Assembly: GCA_015478945.1 (NCBI GenBank)
Contig: JABUQX010060196.1
Span: forward strand, 16,413 to 80,412
DNA: 64,000 nt
Source of the DNA: Trachelipus rathkii
Taxonomy: Eukaryota; Arthropoda; Malacostraca; Isopoda; Trachelipodidae
Direction: 5' to 3'
Within the stretch, counting starts at the first letter, position 1. Each line of letters opens with the position of its first letter. Both the position numbers and the translations under genes were made by a program. Shown piece by piece: positions 1 through 10,705 of this stretch. Under the pieces are notes generated by a model. That model did no database searches. It was not told the DNA's origin and saw only the letters and a program-made list of their open reading frames with translations.

Positions 1-880
1 ATATATTTTATTTAGCTTACAACTTGTAAACAAAGTAATAAGTAAAGACAGTCATCTATTTCGTTGGTTGTAATAAAACTCATCCCTAAATATCGATATG
101 ATATGGATATTTTGTGTACAATATATCAAAAAAGTTTTGATGATATTTTTCCCATGATATATCGATAAATTGATATTTTCCCTAGAATCAAGTACTATCA
201 GTATCAACTAATCGATATTTTTTATTCACACATCCATATACTACAGTCACAGTATATATATTACCAGTAGGTCAGATAAATAGGAATATTGTTGGGCAAT
301 TTTCTGATATGCTCTTTTAGAATTGAAAATAAATTCATGTACTATTTATGACGTTTTCGAGCATAAAGTAATCCAGCAATATTTTAAAAACAAATATTAG
401 TCATTTTCCTTAAAAAAAAATTTTACCACGATAAATAACTAAAAATTAATTCTTTTCTTTTCAACATAATTTGATAAACCAACAAAAGCATTTTCATTTG
501 TTTTTATTTTTTGCAGGAAATTTTGACGGGAAAGTTACACTGCACAAACACACAAGGTGGTACGAAGATTATAACATTGAATTGAAGTACTAATAATATA
601 TCTACTATGCTACAGTATATATATATTTCTACTATGCATACTTTGAGCAAATTTATTTGCATTTATTTAAATAAAAATTTATGTATGTATTTTTCATAAG
701 TGCGTCGCAGCAAGTGTACATCAAAGTTTACCCTATTATAGGATATTATAGGGTAAATTTTCTTTGCGTACATCTTGTTTTCTATTTGAGTTAAGCAGTT
801 TTGATATCCATAGATGTTCGTCTCCACCCATATCTACACATTATTTCAACACGCAATTTTTAAGTAACGCGTTTTTGAAA
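1..880. other. AT-rich DNA without a recognisable feature
   Basis: No coding signature or clear repeat was recognised on either strand. The stretch is AT-rich, with small runs of TA near 610-640 and a short inverted motif around 730-765 (CCTATTATAGG). It ends where the first unit of the local satellite begins. Confidence 0.5.
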
Positions 881-1140
881 TATGAAGGTAAATCAGGTTA
901 ACTTTTGTAATTCTAAATAATGATTTTCAATGAACGATGAAAGCTAAATATTATGGCTTATCAGTTACACAACCTTATAGTTGTATTAACTTGGAACATG
1001 GTATTTGAGTATAGTTGCTGAATTTCTTGTCGAATTCAAAGATTTTGAGTAATGAGTATTCGAAATTTAATGGTAAATTTTACTGAATTTGGATTTTCTA
1101 AAATAATGATAAAATAATCAATGAATGATGAGATATAAAA
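880..1140. repeat. Isolated unit of the ~200-bp satellite
   Basis: This stretch carries the same ordered landmarks as the array at 8.2-9.4 kb: TTATCAGTTACACAA, then GAATTTCTTG, then AAGATTTTGAGTAAT, then GAAATTTAATGGTAAATTTTA, then AATGATGAGA. It is diverged and stands alone, presumably an outlying copy separated from the array by later insertions. Confidence 0.65.
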
Positions 1141-1419
1141 ACTTTTATGCACTTCTACAAATATGTCTTCTATTTTATTCATTCATGCAATGTTTAGCTT
1201 TAAGTTGTAAAACAATGTTTTAGTTGATTTTTTCCTTCGCTATTATTGGCTTAATGGTATTTCTCTATTCTTATTTGCCACTACAAGCTTAGTAAGTAAT
1301 ATACACTGCAGGCAGAGTTTCTTGGTAGAGCTTGCCGAAGAGAAAAATCTCTTCGAAAAAATAAACCACAAGGTTTGATTACAATAGATTACAATTTTCG
1401 CTAATTTTTGTTTTTTTAT

Positions 1420-1665
1420 AGAGATCTAAATAGCAAGGCTTATCAGTTAGGAAAGTTAGTTTACTTAGGGGTATAGTAATTGTGTTTAAACATAGTTGAA
1501 ATTGTATTTATAATGTGGGATAAATGTCGAATTTCTTGAAGAAGTCCAAGATTTTGAAGGTGTTAAAAAGTTAGAGGTGAATTTTATTGAATTTTATATT
1601 TCTTAAATAATGATATTCAATGGGCTTCGTGCTGTAAGCTAATTAGAAATTGAAATATAGAGATA
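1420..1665. repeat. Second isolated satellite unit
   Basis: The landmarks GGCTTATCAGTTAG, GTCGAATTTCTTGAAGAAGTCC, AAGATTTTGAAGG and TTCTTAAATAATGATATTCAATGG recur in the order seen at 8.2-9.4 kb. The similarity stops near 1665. The array resumes near 8216, so the DNA between these points looks like an insertion into satellite DNA. Confidence 0.65.
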
Positions 1666-1979
1666 GTTAGAAGCCACATGGGCCTATCGAGAATGTCCCA
1701 GTCAACCAAATAGAAGCAATCACCAAGCATGCTCATGCAAATCCACAAAGCACCCTAGGGCTTGTCAATAACTTACATAGTACACCCAAAGTCTACAACT
1801 AAAAGAAAAAATTACAGCAAAGTACGTGCTAATCACACTATAAGCTTAAATAACTTTGTATAACCATAACCATGTAGTTTAACCTTAATACTACTGTAAT
1901 TAAAAACCTGAAATTTTGGTTTAGTCAAAAAATACTATATGATACCCAAATCATTCATATACCTATCTAATCATTTCTT

Positions 1980-3450
1980 AAATATTGCAATCGAGTAGCA
2001 CTCAACAACCTCCTGTGGCAAACCCTTTCAAAATTAACAGCTTCAATTACTAATGCTGCTTCTTATATGCAGATGGATGCTTCTTCTTCAATTTTCCTTA
2101 TTATGTCCTGGTCCTTCTGTCTTGGTCTACTATGAGAATTTTTGGTCTGCCCGTATTATCAATAGATTTTGTAGATTCAATATTTTGTAGACTTGTATCA
2201 TGCTCTTATCGAGCAATGCATTCTATCAGAAAACATTTCTATCCTTGCAGCTCTCCTGCATAGCTCTTACCTCAAACCCAGAAATTCATCTCTGTTGCTC
2301 TACATTAGAATCTCTTTAGCATATATATGTCTTTCCTTAAAATTTAGGGGCCCAAGCTTTGTGTACAATACTCTATACTGGCCTAACTAGCTATTTATAC
2401 AGTTAACTTCCTTACTCTTGTAACGACATTGAGATTTATTATACCTAAGCATTTTATAAGCTTTATTTCTTGCTTTCAACTGATATACTTTCAATTTATT
2501 ATTATGCTATGCGCTATATTTTTCTTGAATCACATAATACCAATCCCATTCATATGGTAGTTAAAACTTTTATTTGAATAACTATTTAAAATTAATTTGC
2601 TCTTATCTGTGCCCACCCAAGGAATTTATCAAGATCATTTTGAATCTTTCATTACATCATACTCTCTTTACTGAGGTGCACACTTTGATATATCTGTTAA
2701 TTAGAAATCTTAGATTGAAGCCCTGATCTAAATAATTTATATTATGAGGAACAATAGTCCCTAGCACTGAACCTGGTGGGATACCACTCTTCATAATTTC
2801 CCATGTGACTTAATTTGCCATTTAGTTGTACCACTGTTTTCTATCCAACCACTCTTTATTCCAACCATGTACCACGCACTATAGCAATTGAATAACTTTC
2901 CTTCATACGCATATATGGGAAACTTATAAAAGCTTTTAAATGAGTCTAAATATGTAATACTACTTGGATCATCCTGCGGTCAATGCAGTCAGTAATGTAT
3001 TCCATAATTCTAAAAGGTTTGTCTGACATGACCTAGCCTTTTAAAAACATGCTGGGAGTCATACATATCTTGCTATCATCCAAATATCTCTAAATACTTT
3101 CAGTCATTCTTCCAAACTTTTAGAACCAGAGATGTTAAGCTAACTGGCAAATAATTTCCCAAATCTTACTACCATTTCTTATAATGGCACAACATAATGC
3201 TGTTTTTTCCAGTCGTCTGGTACCGTTCACAAATGTTAGATCGCTTAAAAAACCAATACAGTGCCTTTGCAATGCTGTGTACTTCTTCTTCGAATTCTAC
3301 CATAATATAGACCCTCAGGACCTGCTGCTTTGCTTGGGTACTAATGGTCCAGTAAGACTTAATATCTTACCTCAAATTCAATTCTGTAAGTTTATTATTA
3401 ATTTATGGATACCAGAACTATTAGTCTCCAACACTAATTCCTAAATTCTT
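1980..3450 (-). pseudogene. Reverse transcriptase of the CR1-like LINE (decayed)
   Basis: Minus-strand reading gives RT landmarks in the right order across different frames. AAGPEGLY (about 3310-3350) resembles the GPDG block. VPDDWKKQHYV (about 3185-3230) matches the usual P-x-DWK block. Next come a KAF-like block near 2940 and SGIPPGSVLG (about 2755-2790), which matches the SG(V/I)PQGSVLGP palm motif. The YADD box is not preserved; the sequence after LINYLDQGF is degraded. Stop codons and frame changes are frequent. The family's role would be target-primed reverse transcription of its own RNA. This copy cannot encode it. The boundaries are approximate because the C-terminal tail fades toward 1980. 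Confidence 0.65.
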
Positions 3451-3837
3451 CAGTAAACATTAACGCAAAATGAGCATTGAAAAATATTGCCCAACTTCTT
3501 GTCTGACTCACTAAATCTTCATCATTTTAATTGGATAATTGTTTTTTTGTTACTTATAAATTTAAAAAGCTAAAAAATTTCTTCGGTCTTATTACTATTC
3601 CCTGCAAAATTAATTTCTGCTCTTCTCTTTGTCTTTCTTATTGACTAGCTAAGTTAATTCTTTTTTTCTCAATTCTTAAATATCCCTCATCGTTACTACC
3701 CTTGAATATTTTTAAAACATCTGCGCTCTTTCGTTGATTTTTCTCTTTATCCTCTTTCCACAAAACAGGTTTTCGTTCACCACACTAATGGGTTTATCTT
3801 TAAAACATACTGACTGAAAAATTTCATAAATTGCTAA

Positions 3838-5172
3838 AGGGGAGGATCAATCTTTGGCTCGTGCACGCCTAATTCTTCACCCCCTAAAAATGGACATATA
3901 AATTCGGAATTATCGGGGATTTTGACCCTATAAACACCAAACTGCCCACTAAAACGTTGTTTTCCGGTGTTTTTTTTTTGTGTCTGTAGTCATTTTTAAA
4001 TTTTTCAATTTTTCAACCATGTTTTTGAATTCTTCATAATTTCTTCTAGATTTTTTTCCGAATGACTTCAAATTGAAAATATGCAAGATGGGTCCATTAC
4101 TTACATTAGTTTTTTTGCTTTTAATAGATTTTTTGAGTTTTTGTGCTCAGCGTTGTCTGTCCAATTTCCAAACACACTTTTTTTGGATTTTGAAATGAAA
4201 ATTGCAATAATTTTTTCCTGTTCGGGCGAAGTGGATGAAATTTTCAGGGCATATGTAGTCGGGGGAGGGGAATATTTTTTCCTTAATATTTCTTTGTATA
4301 TACATTAGTTTTTTATTCAGTTCGGACAAATTTTAAAAAAAAAAAATTTTGGGAAATTTTTTAAAAAATTTTCCTTTTGAGTATACAAAAAATCTCTAAA
4401 TAAAAAGGTGTAATATCGCACGACTATAAAGCCCGGAAAATTGATGTTGATTGGATAAGTAGAAAAAATATATATCAATATTTCACTTTTTCAAAAATTT
4501 AATCGTTCAAAAAAGTGAAATATTGATATATTTTTTTTCTACTTATCCGATCAACATCAAAATTTTCAGGGCTTGTATATAGTCGGGCGAGATACACTTT
4601 TTTAATTAGATATTTTTTTTGTATATTCAAAATAAAAATTTTTTTAAAAAATTTTTCCAATTTTTTTTCTTTGAAAATTTGTTCCAAGAAAATCACAAAA
4701 ATCATATACAAAGAAATTATCTAAGTCAAAAATGTGTCTCCCGACTACATATGGCCTAAAAATTTCATCCATTCGCGACAGAAAAAATTCTCTGGCAATT
4801 TTTTTCATTTCAATCAAAAAAAGTGTGTTTGGAAATTGGACATCGCGGAGCTTATTGAGCAAAATAAAAAATCGAAAAAAGCAAATGTGGATATTGTAGG
4901 TAATACCCATCTATGATATTTCAAGTTTGAAGTCTTTCGGAAAATTCTGGAAGTTGATACGAAGAATGTCAAAAACATGGTTTTGCAAAATTTAAAATTT
5001 TTGAAAGAATGACTACGACACAGAAAACACCGGAAAACACGTTTTTAGAGGGCAAAAAAGCTACAGTTTGGTGTTTTATAGGGCTAAATCGCCTGATAAT
5101 TCCGAATTTTATGTCATTTTAGGGGGGGTGAAATTGGGGCGTGCCACCGGTATAATCCCTCTTTTTAAAATT
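3838..5172. mobile_element. Long-arm foldback element (1.3-kb near-palindrome)
   Basis: The left half (3838-4500) reads back almost completely as the reverse complement of the right half (4510-5172). Examples are TTCGGAATTATC at 3904 against GATAATTCCGAA near 5095, and the block TTTTCCGGTGTTTT against AAAACACCGGAAAA. The centre is a clean hairpin near 4505, with TCAATATTTCACTTTTT against AAAAAGTGAAATATTGA. The outer ends are similar (AAAGGGGAGGAT against AAAAAGAGGGAT in reverse). No coding potential was recognised: the open frames here are mirror images of one another. It splits the CR1-like LINE, so it arrived later. A foldback MITE is the simplest reading. Confidence 0.75.
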
Positions 5173-5279
5173 TCCACTGAAAAAACTTTGGTTTTTAAAC
5201 TCTTTATGCCAGTCAATTATACTAAGCAATACTGAAATTGGTAAAATTCCCTTCAGAAATCTAAGATTTTCCTTATTAA

Positions 5280-5810
5280 ACTTTCAGTTTGGGCCCAGAT
5301 ATCACATTCATGTTAATAATTATATTATGGATCACTAATTCCTAAATTCTCCTCAACTCTAATCTCATCTACTATGCTTTCATTGTTAGTATAATTGTGT
5401 CTGAGTTGGTTCATGACATTCTGGTTAAAATGTTTGTCTAGTATACAATTATAAATTCAGAACTATATGGTCTATGTCAGAAGGAATGCTATTTAATAAC
5501 GCGGAAATTAAATCGTCATTATGATATAACTTTTCTTTTATTGTGGGCATGCTGTTCGATTTCTTCCATCCATTCCGTCGTCTAATTTTTGACTCTTTTC
5601 AGGAGGTCTATAAAATGCTCTTATTTTGTACAATTGTGCTTACTGATATTATCCACACAGATTCAAATCATGATTACTTTTAATGCCAGTCATTAACACA
5701 GATTGAATATTGCTTTAACCAAAGCGCACACCACCACCCTTCTTTCCCTTACGCTGGTATAAATAAAGTAAATATTCCTGGTAAGGAGTCTCCATACAAT
5801 TCTTCAGTAA
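5280..5810 (-). pseudogene. Endonuclease domain of the CR1-like LINE (decayed)
   Basis: On the minus strand, RAFYRPPE is legible at about 5595-5625 and corresponds to the YRPP block of APE-like LINE endonucleases. Further downstream, LGISDP (about 5330-5350) sits where LGTSDH is expected at the end of the domain. In the family this domain nicks the target DNA to prime reverse transcription. Here the catalytic His of SDH reads as Pro, and the intervening sequence shifts frame several times. It lies between the ORF1 and RT remnants, as in CR1-type elements. Confidence 0.5.
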
Positions 5811-5819
5811 CTCACACTT

Positions 5820-5820
<1 letters not shown>

Positions 5821-5873
<53 letters not shown>

Positions 5874-6275
5874 TCATGGGCAGGGCCCTTTTCAAAAGGA
5901 GGGGGCAAAAAAATAAATAAGTAAATAAAAAAATTACATAAAGAAAAGCAAAAATTAAAATAAATGGAAAGTAGACCCACCCTGTCCCTTGCCTAACGCA
6001 ATTCCCTCAGGTGGGCGCAGACGCGGGACTTAAATAGAGGAAGAATGAATATTGAGGGAAAATAGAGAAGGCAAGGAGTTCCACAAAACAGATGTGGCTG
6101 GAAAGAAGGAGGTACCACAATGAGTAATGCAAATTGTCTAGATTCTCCTTTATGGTATAAGTAATCAGGTAATCTTTTTTTATTTCTAAGGCAATGATTA
6201 CTTGTGTAGTAGCATTTAATAAATGCTGTTACTTTTATTCCTATTATCTTTATTTGAGCCTGTAACAACGCTAGT
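5821..6275 (-). mobile_element. 5'-truncated Jockey-like retroelement scrap with poly(A) tail
   Basis: A run of about 49 T (5822-5870) is the poly(A) tail of a minus-strand insertion. Reading on from it gives the typical end of a Jockey-like RT: PSFQPHLFCGTPC, then FPSIFILPLFKSRVCAHLR (about 6000-6130), comparable to the usual LWNSLP...FK.RV..HL tail. The 3' block GGGCCCTTTTCAAAAGGAG also occurs at about 15370 in slightly altered form, linking this scrap to the longer copy at 15.3-17.5 kb. It is 5'-truncated, as target-primed insertions often are. Confidence 0.7.
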
Positions 6276-6359
6276 TTTATTTATCTCACCACTATTACAG
6301 TTATCATTGAAATAATTATTCATATCAAGACTTAGCATTTTATCCCTAACTTTATCCAA

Positions 6360-6980
6360 TTTTTTTATAGAAAAGTTTCCAAACTAGTACTGAAAAGCTC
6401 AACACCTTTACGACTCAAGTGAACTCCGTCTACTGCAAAATGATATTTGTCCAGAAATTTTCTCCACAAATCCAAAAACCTAATATTTTCTGAAAAACGT
6501 AACTTCCTAACCTTTCATTTACATCTAAAGCTCTATTCCCCATTCCTGACCTGCAAATAACCTAGGTAAAATCCCAGAAATCATGTATCTTCCTCCACTA
6601 GCTTTCATCTTCTGAATCAATCTCCTATAATATGCTATTAATTCTTCTGACCTCCTATGTCTTGTATCATTTCTACTCACTGCCAATCACTTATTTTTAA
6701 ACTCAATCTCTCTATTATACATCATGATATCATTACCAGGCAACTGGAATACCATACCTGCAATGTTTTCTTACATCCGTATTTTGACGTCCTATCTAGG
6801 TACCATATACAGAGTGCTCCAATTTAAGCAATGCCGCGCTTTCCTTTTAGAAAACTCAATATCCCATTGGCCAGTTCTAATTCTACCATCTAGAAGACAG
6901 TCAAGCTTTGATACTGCAGAATCACAGGTTGAACTGCTTTCGAGATCTATTTTGTTTATTTTTATTATATCCTTCATTCC
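6360..6980 (-). pseudogene. LINE ORF1 remnant with SGNH/GDSL-esterase signature
   Basis: The minus strand at about 6400-6450 reads HFAVDGVHLSRKGVELF. This is the D-x-VHL-S-x-x-G block that carries the catalytic Asp/His of SGNH hydrolases. Upstream, RHRRSEELIAYYRRLIQKMK (about 6590-6660) and SGILPRL fit the helix and strand before that block in LINE ORF1 esterases. CR1 and related elements encode such a domain in ORF1. The proposed role is lipid or RNP handling and is not settled. The start and the GDS nucleophile block are not clearly readable, and several stops interrupt the frame. Confidence 0.6.
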
Positions 6981-7039
6981 TCTGCGCTCTATTTCCTACG
7001 CTTTAGTCTTTTCCACTCTCATTTCTGCCTATGTGATCA

Positions 7040-7500
7040 CTTAATATATTAAGGCTTGTCAGTTGTATTTCCTAGCAGGGTTTAGAAGAATTGGTTTTTT
7101 TTGAAGAAAAAAAATTATTTTTGATTTTTTGATTTTTTTGGCATTTTTGGATTTTTTGAGATATAATTTTTTGTACAGAATATAATTTATAAACAACTTT
7201 TTTTTTAAGTTCGAATATAGTATTGTTTTTACCTAGGCCCTCATATTGAGATCAAAATCTTAAATAGGCTTATAGTTCTGACACAATGAATGTGTCTACA
7301 ACAAGTGTTATTTGGTATATATGATAATATATTATATACTGAAATCAAAGAAACATTATTTAAGTATGATCTTTTTGTTGACATTTTTATAGTTGAAATT
7401 TGAAACAGAGTTCAGCTTGTTATGTATATTATTATTCTAATTTTTTTATTTCTATTGAGTTAAATCTTAATATCCAAAAAAATTAAAAAATATATATTTC
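7040..7500. other. AT-rich spacer
   Basis: Poly(T)- and ATTTTTTG-rich low-complexity sequence (7090-7210) is followed by AT-rich DNA. No coding, repeat family or RNA signature was recognised. Confidence 0.5.
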
Positions 7501-8120
7501 TGACGTCTGGTCTAGGGCAGGAGGCTGCTAGCCCCACTGATGACTCCTAAGCAGCTCCGGGAAGATACGCCACTTTATCGTGACACCGCTCCACTCTTCA
7601 ACATCAAATATCTCTCTTGAAGGTGATTCTCAAGACATCACTTACCCCTCTCAATTGGTGAGCCTGGCATGAGTGACATGTGCCAATGGGTGGCAGCAAA
7701 GGAAATCGCAAGCAACCATCATAATAAGTTTCTTTCTGGGCGCTACTCTGTTCGGTCATCTATGTGCGCTGTATCATATGCAGAGGTGCGGACCAACTGC
7801 ACGTAAGAGTACAGAGTGGTCGAGGCCTTCTCAGTGACCTTTATGTGTGCACACCTGGCTCTCACCCGACAGCTACTGGCTTCTACTAACCGCCGTCCTT
7901 CCAGGTCCGGAAAGCGGAGTTTGCTCGAGGCATTGTCACTGGGGGGGGGGGGGGTGTTTTGTGGCGTCGGTCTGGGGCAGGGGGCTGCTAGCCCCACTGA
8001 CGACTCCTAAGCAGCCTCCGGGAGAACGCACTTTGTCGTGACAAACGCTTCAACTATTCAACATCATATCCTCTATTCGAAGGTGGTTTCTCAGACAACT
8101 CACTTACCCCCTTCAATATA
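7501..8120. repeat. Two direct copies of a ~160-bp repeat around a unique core
   Basis: The block at 7501-7660 recurs at 7963-8120. Shared runs include GCTGCTAGCCCCACTGA, GACTCCTAAGCAGC, TTTATCGTGACA/TTTGTCGTGACA, TTCAACATCA and CACTTACCCC. The spacing is about 460 bp. The GC-richer core (7740-7960) contains a G(14) run at about 7940. No protein family was recognised in either orientation. It could be a tandem array with a 460-bp period, or repeated promoter-like units of a retroelement 5' end. It is inserted in, or adjacent to, the ~200-bp satellite. Confidence 0.6.
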
Positions 8121-8215
8121 AAAAAAGCAAAAAATCAAAAAAAGCAAAATGATTTTTTGGAGCAAAATATCAAGTGAAAAAATCAGTTGATTTATAGCAA
8201 TTGATTTTTTCCGTG

Positions 8216-9139
8216 CCATCCCTGTTTCATAGAGACATACTAATTGTGTGTAATTGTCGAATTTCTTGCCGGTCCAAGATTTTGAATAATAGGTGCTTGA
8301 AACTTACAGGTAAATTTTAATGAATGTTATATTGGTTTATATAATGATATTCAATGGCTGACGAGTGTCAAATATTGAGACTTGCCAGTTAGACACCAAT
8401 ATAGTAACATAACTTAGAGTCATGGTAATTGTGCGTAGTTATCGAATTTCTTGCCGAAGTTCAATATTTTGAGTAACCAGTGTTTGAAATTTGGAGATAA
8501 ATTTCCGATTTTTCTTATTTGTTAAATAATGATAATCATTGGATGATGAGAGCCAAATAATGAAGATAGTCAGTTAGACAATGTTATAGTTGCATTACAT
8601 AAGAAAATACTAATTGTGTCATGACTGTACTAGTTAGAGTCACGGTAATTGTGTGTATTTATCGAATTTCTTGCTGGTCCATGATTTTGAGTAATATGTG
8701 TTAGAAATTTGGAGGTATATTTTATTGAATATTGAATTTCTTAAATAAAAGCCAGATAATGAGGTTTGTCAGTTAGACACCGATTCTGGTGTATTACCTA
8801 GGGACATTGTAATTTCAAAGTTTAATAATTGTATGTAATTGTCGAATTTCTTGTCAATGTCCAAGATTTTGAGAAATATGTTTTCGAAATTTAAGGGAAA
8901 ATTTTATTGATTTTTTTTACTTTTAAAATAATGGATTGTCGCTATATTCAATGGATGATAAGAGGTTAATTTTGAGACTTGCCAGTCAGACAATTTTATA
9001 GTTGAATTACCAACGGACATTGTGATTGCTTGTAATTATAAAAATTTTTTGCCGAAGTTCAAAATTTTGAGCAATATATGGTAAAAATTTTAAAGGTAAA
9101 TTTGGTTGAGTTTTGAATTTCTTAAATAATGATATTCAT

Positions 9140-9206
<67 letters not shown>

Positions 9207-9365
9207 GAGATAGTTATTGAGGCTTGTCATTAAAGGCAATGCGGTAATTGCAATATAGGGACAGTAATTGCTTGTAAGTGTCGAATTTCTTGTAGAAATC
9301 CAAGATTCGAGTAAAAGGTGTTCGAAAACTACAGGAGAATCTGATCGAATATTGTATTTCTTAAA
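8216..9365. repeat. Tandem satellite, unit ~170-230 bp, about six copies
   Basis: Six diverged head-to-tail units are visible from the recurrent string TGTCGAATTTCTTG (or TATCGAATTTCTTG) near 8258, 8435, 8660, 8840, 9035 (degraded) and 9280. Each is followed by (G)TCCA(A)GATTTTGAGTAAT, GAAATTTGGAGGTAAATTT, TCTTAAATAATGATATTCAATGG and TGATGAGAGCTAAATAATGAGG. The unit carries a (GAT)n expansion once, at 9140-9205. There is no coding capacity. Isolated relatives lie at 880-1140 and 1420-1665, and a fragment at about 10285-10320. Confidence 0.75.
9140..9205. repeat. (GAT)n microsatellite inside a satellite unit
   Basis: About 22 uninterrupted GAT/ATG triplets grow out of the ATGATATTCAATGGATGATGAG segment of one satellite unit. 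Other units carry only one or two triplets at this place. Confidence 0.9.
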
Positions 9366-9373
9366 TTAGGATA

Positions 9374-10280
9374 ACACAGGTCAAAAAATTTAAAGTTTTT
9401 TTCTTGCTATCTATGATCCGAAACTTGTTTCTTATGAGTTTTGCTGACTGAATCCAAAAATTACATTGGCTTTGCCTATCATATCCTGTTTGCTTTTTTC
9501 CATGAACAGCGGCAAAACAGTTGGATGTACAAGCAAATATTCTAAATTAAAATGCAAATCTCGCACAATTATGTATGCCTGAATATTTCATACTGATAGG
9601 ACAAATAATCAAAAAGATATAGAGATTTTCCATTTATGAAATATCAAAAATAATAAGAATTTTTTTTTTTGACCATTTCATAATTGAAAAATCGCTACAT
9701 CTTTTTTATTATAATTATATTTGTCTTATCAGTATGAAATTTTTTAGATCATTTATAATTTGGTGGGATATACATTTTTTATAATATCATCTGTTTACAC
9801 ACCAAAAACCCAAACGATTTGATATGTTCCTTTATCTCATTTTTAATTAATGACATAAATATTTTATTGGAATTGTCACTTAAGGGGTTAAGGCTATAGG
9901 TCTTCTCTTTTACAGTTGGATTTCTTTTTCTGATTTTTTTTTAAATATGAATATCAGCAAAACTGGACCTTATAAACAAAAGCCAATATGATTTTTGGAA
10001 TCAGTGCAACAAAATACATAAGAAGTGTCTCAAATCATATATAAGTCAACAAAAATTTTGCCATCTTTTATGAAATGCCAAAAAAAGAGATTTTTCGGAG
10101 CATATAATAATTAGGTGAGTCACGAGATACAAATATTTTATATAAATTATTTGTTTGTAATTCCCAGTCTTTTTGCCGCTGTTCACGGCAGGAAAAACCA
10201 ATATGATTTGTAAATTTAGAGCAGCAAAATGCATATAAGAAAAAAGTCTCATATATAAGTCGGCAAAATTTATTTTGGGT
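9374..10280. mobile_element. Foldback element inserted in the satellite
   Basis: The left end TTTTTTTCTTGCTATCTATGA...TTATGAGTTTTGCTGACT...AAAATTACATTGG is partly inverted at about 10200-10280 (CCAATATGATTTGTAAATTT...GCATATAAGAAAAAAGTCTC). A central hairpin pairs TTTCATACTGATAGGACAAAT (about 9590) with ATTTGTCTTATCAGTATGAAA near 9730. The right half also holds a direct repeat of CCAATATGATTT...CATATATAAGTC at about 9990 and 10199. There is no coding potential. The satellite resumes briefly after it. Confidence 0.55.
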
Positions 10281-10299
10281 TGTATAATCAATAGAGGAT

Positions 10300-10700
10300 G
10301 GGAGCTAAATAATGAGGATTAAGCGGATCAAGATCAAAATTATCATGCCAAACTTGCAATTAACGCAATTGCAAAAAATATAAAATTGCTAATTTTCGTT
10401 ATGGTTTTGAATAAGTGATAATGAATTGCTAAAGTTAAATACTTTCTTTTTATTGTGTGTGTTAAACATTTTAAAAGGACTTTTTATGATAAATATCTCC
10501 TTCTCATTCAAAATCTATAGTACGAATGTAAAAAAAAGTATCGACGATTTCGATAATATATAATATATTATATATATAAGATATATATAATATATAATAT
10601 TATATTATATATAATTATATTTATAATATATATATATATATACTATATATATATATAATATATATTAATATATATATATATTATTATAATATATATATAT
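10300..10700. other. Unique AT-rich DNA followed by a (TA)n tract
   Basis: After a short satellite fragment (about 10285-10320) no feature was recognised until the impure (TA)n tract at about 10555-10700. Confidence 0.5.
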
Positions 10701-10705
10701 CAGGA

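Larger units (their letters stand above)
1980..7000 (-). mobile_element. Composite remnant of a CR1-like LINE, with nested insertions
   Basis: Three collinear minus-strand pieces add up to the layout of a CR1-type non-LTR retrotransposon. They are an ORF1 with an SGNH/GDSL-esterase signature (about 6360-6980), an APE-type endonuclease (about 5280-5810) and a reverse transcriptase (about 1980-3450). A 1.33-kb foldback element (3838-5172) and a poly(A)-tailed retroelement scrap (5821-6275) interrupt it and so inserted later. All frames contain stops and frameshifts, so it is dead. The 5' and 3' ends were not fixed and the limits are approximate. The clade call rests on the pairing of an SGNH ORF1 with the ORF2 motifs. 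Confidence 0.6.

Noticed and set aside
4081..4916. Four overlapping frames of 60-88 codons
   Set aside because: They mirror one another because they sit on the two arms of the foldback element. No protein motif.
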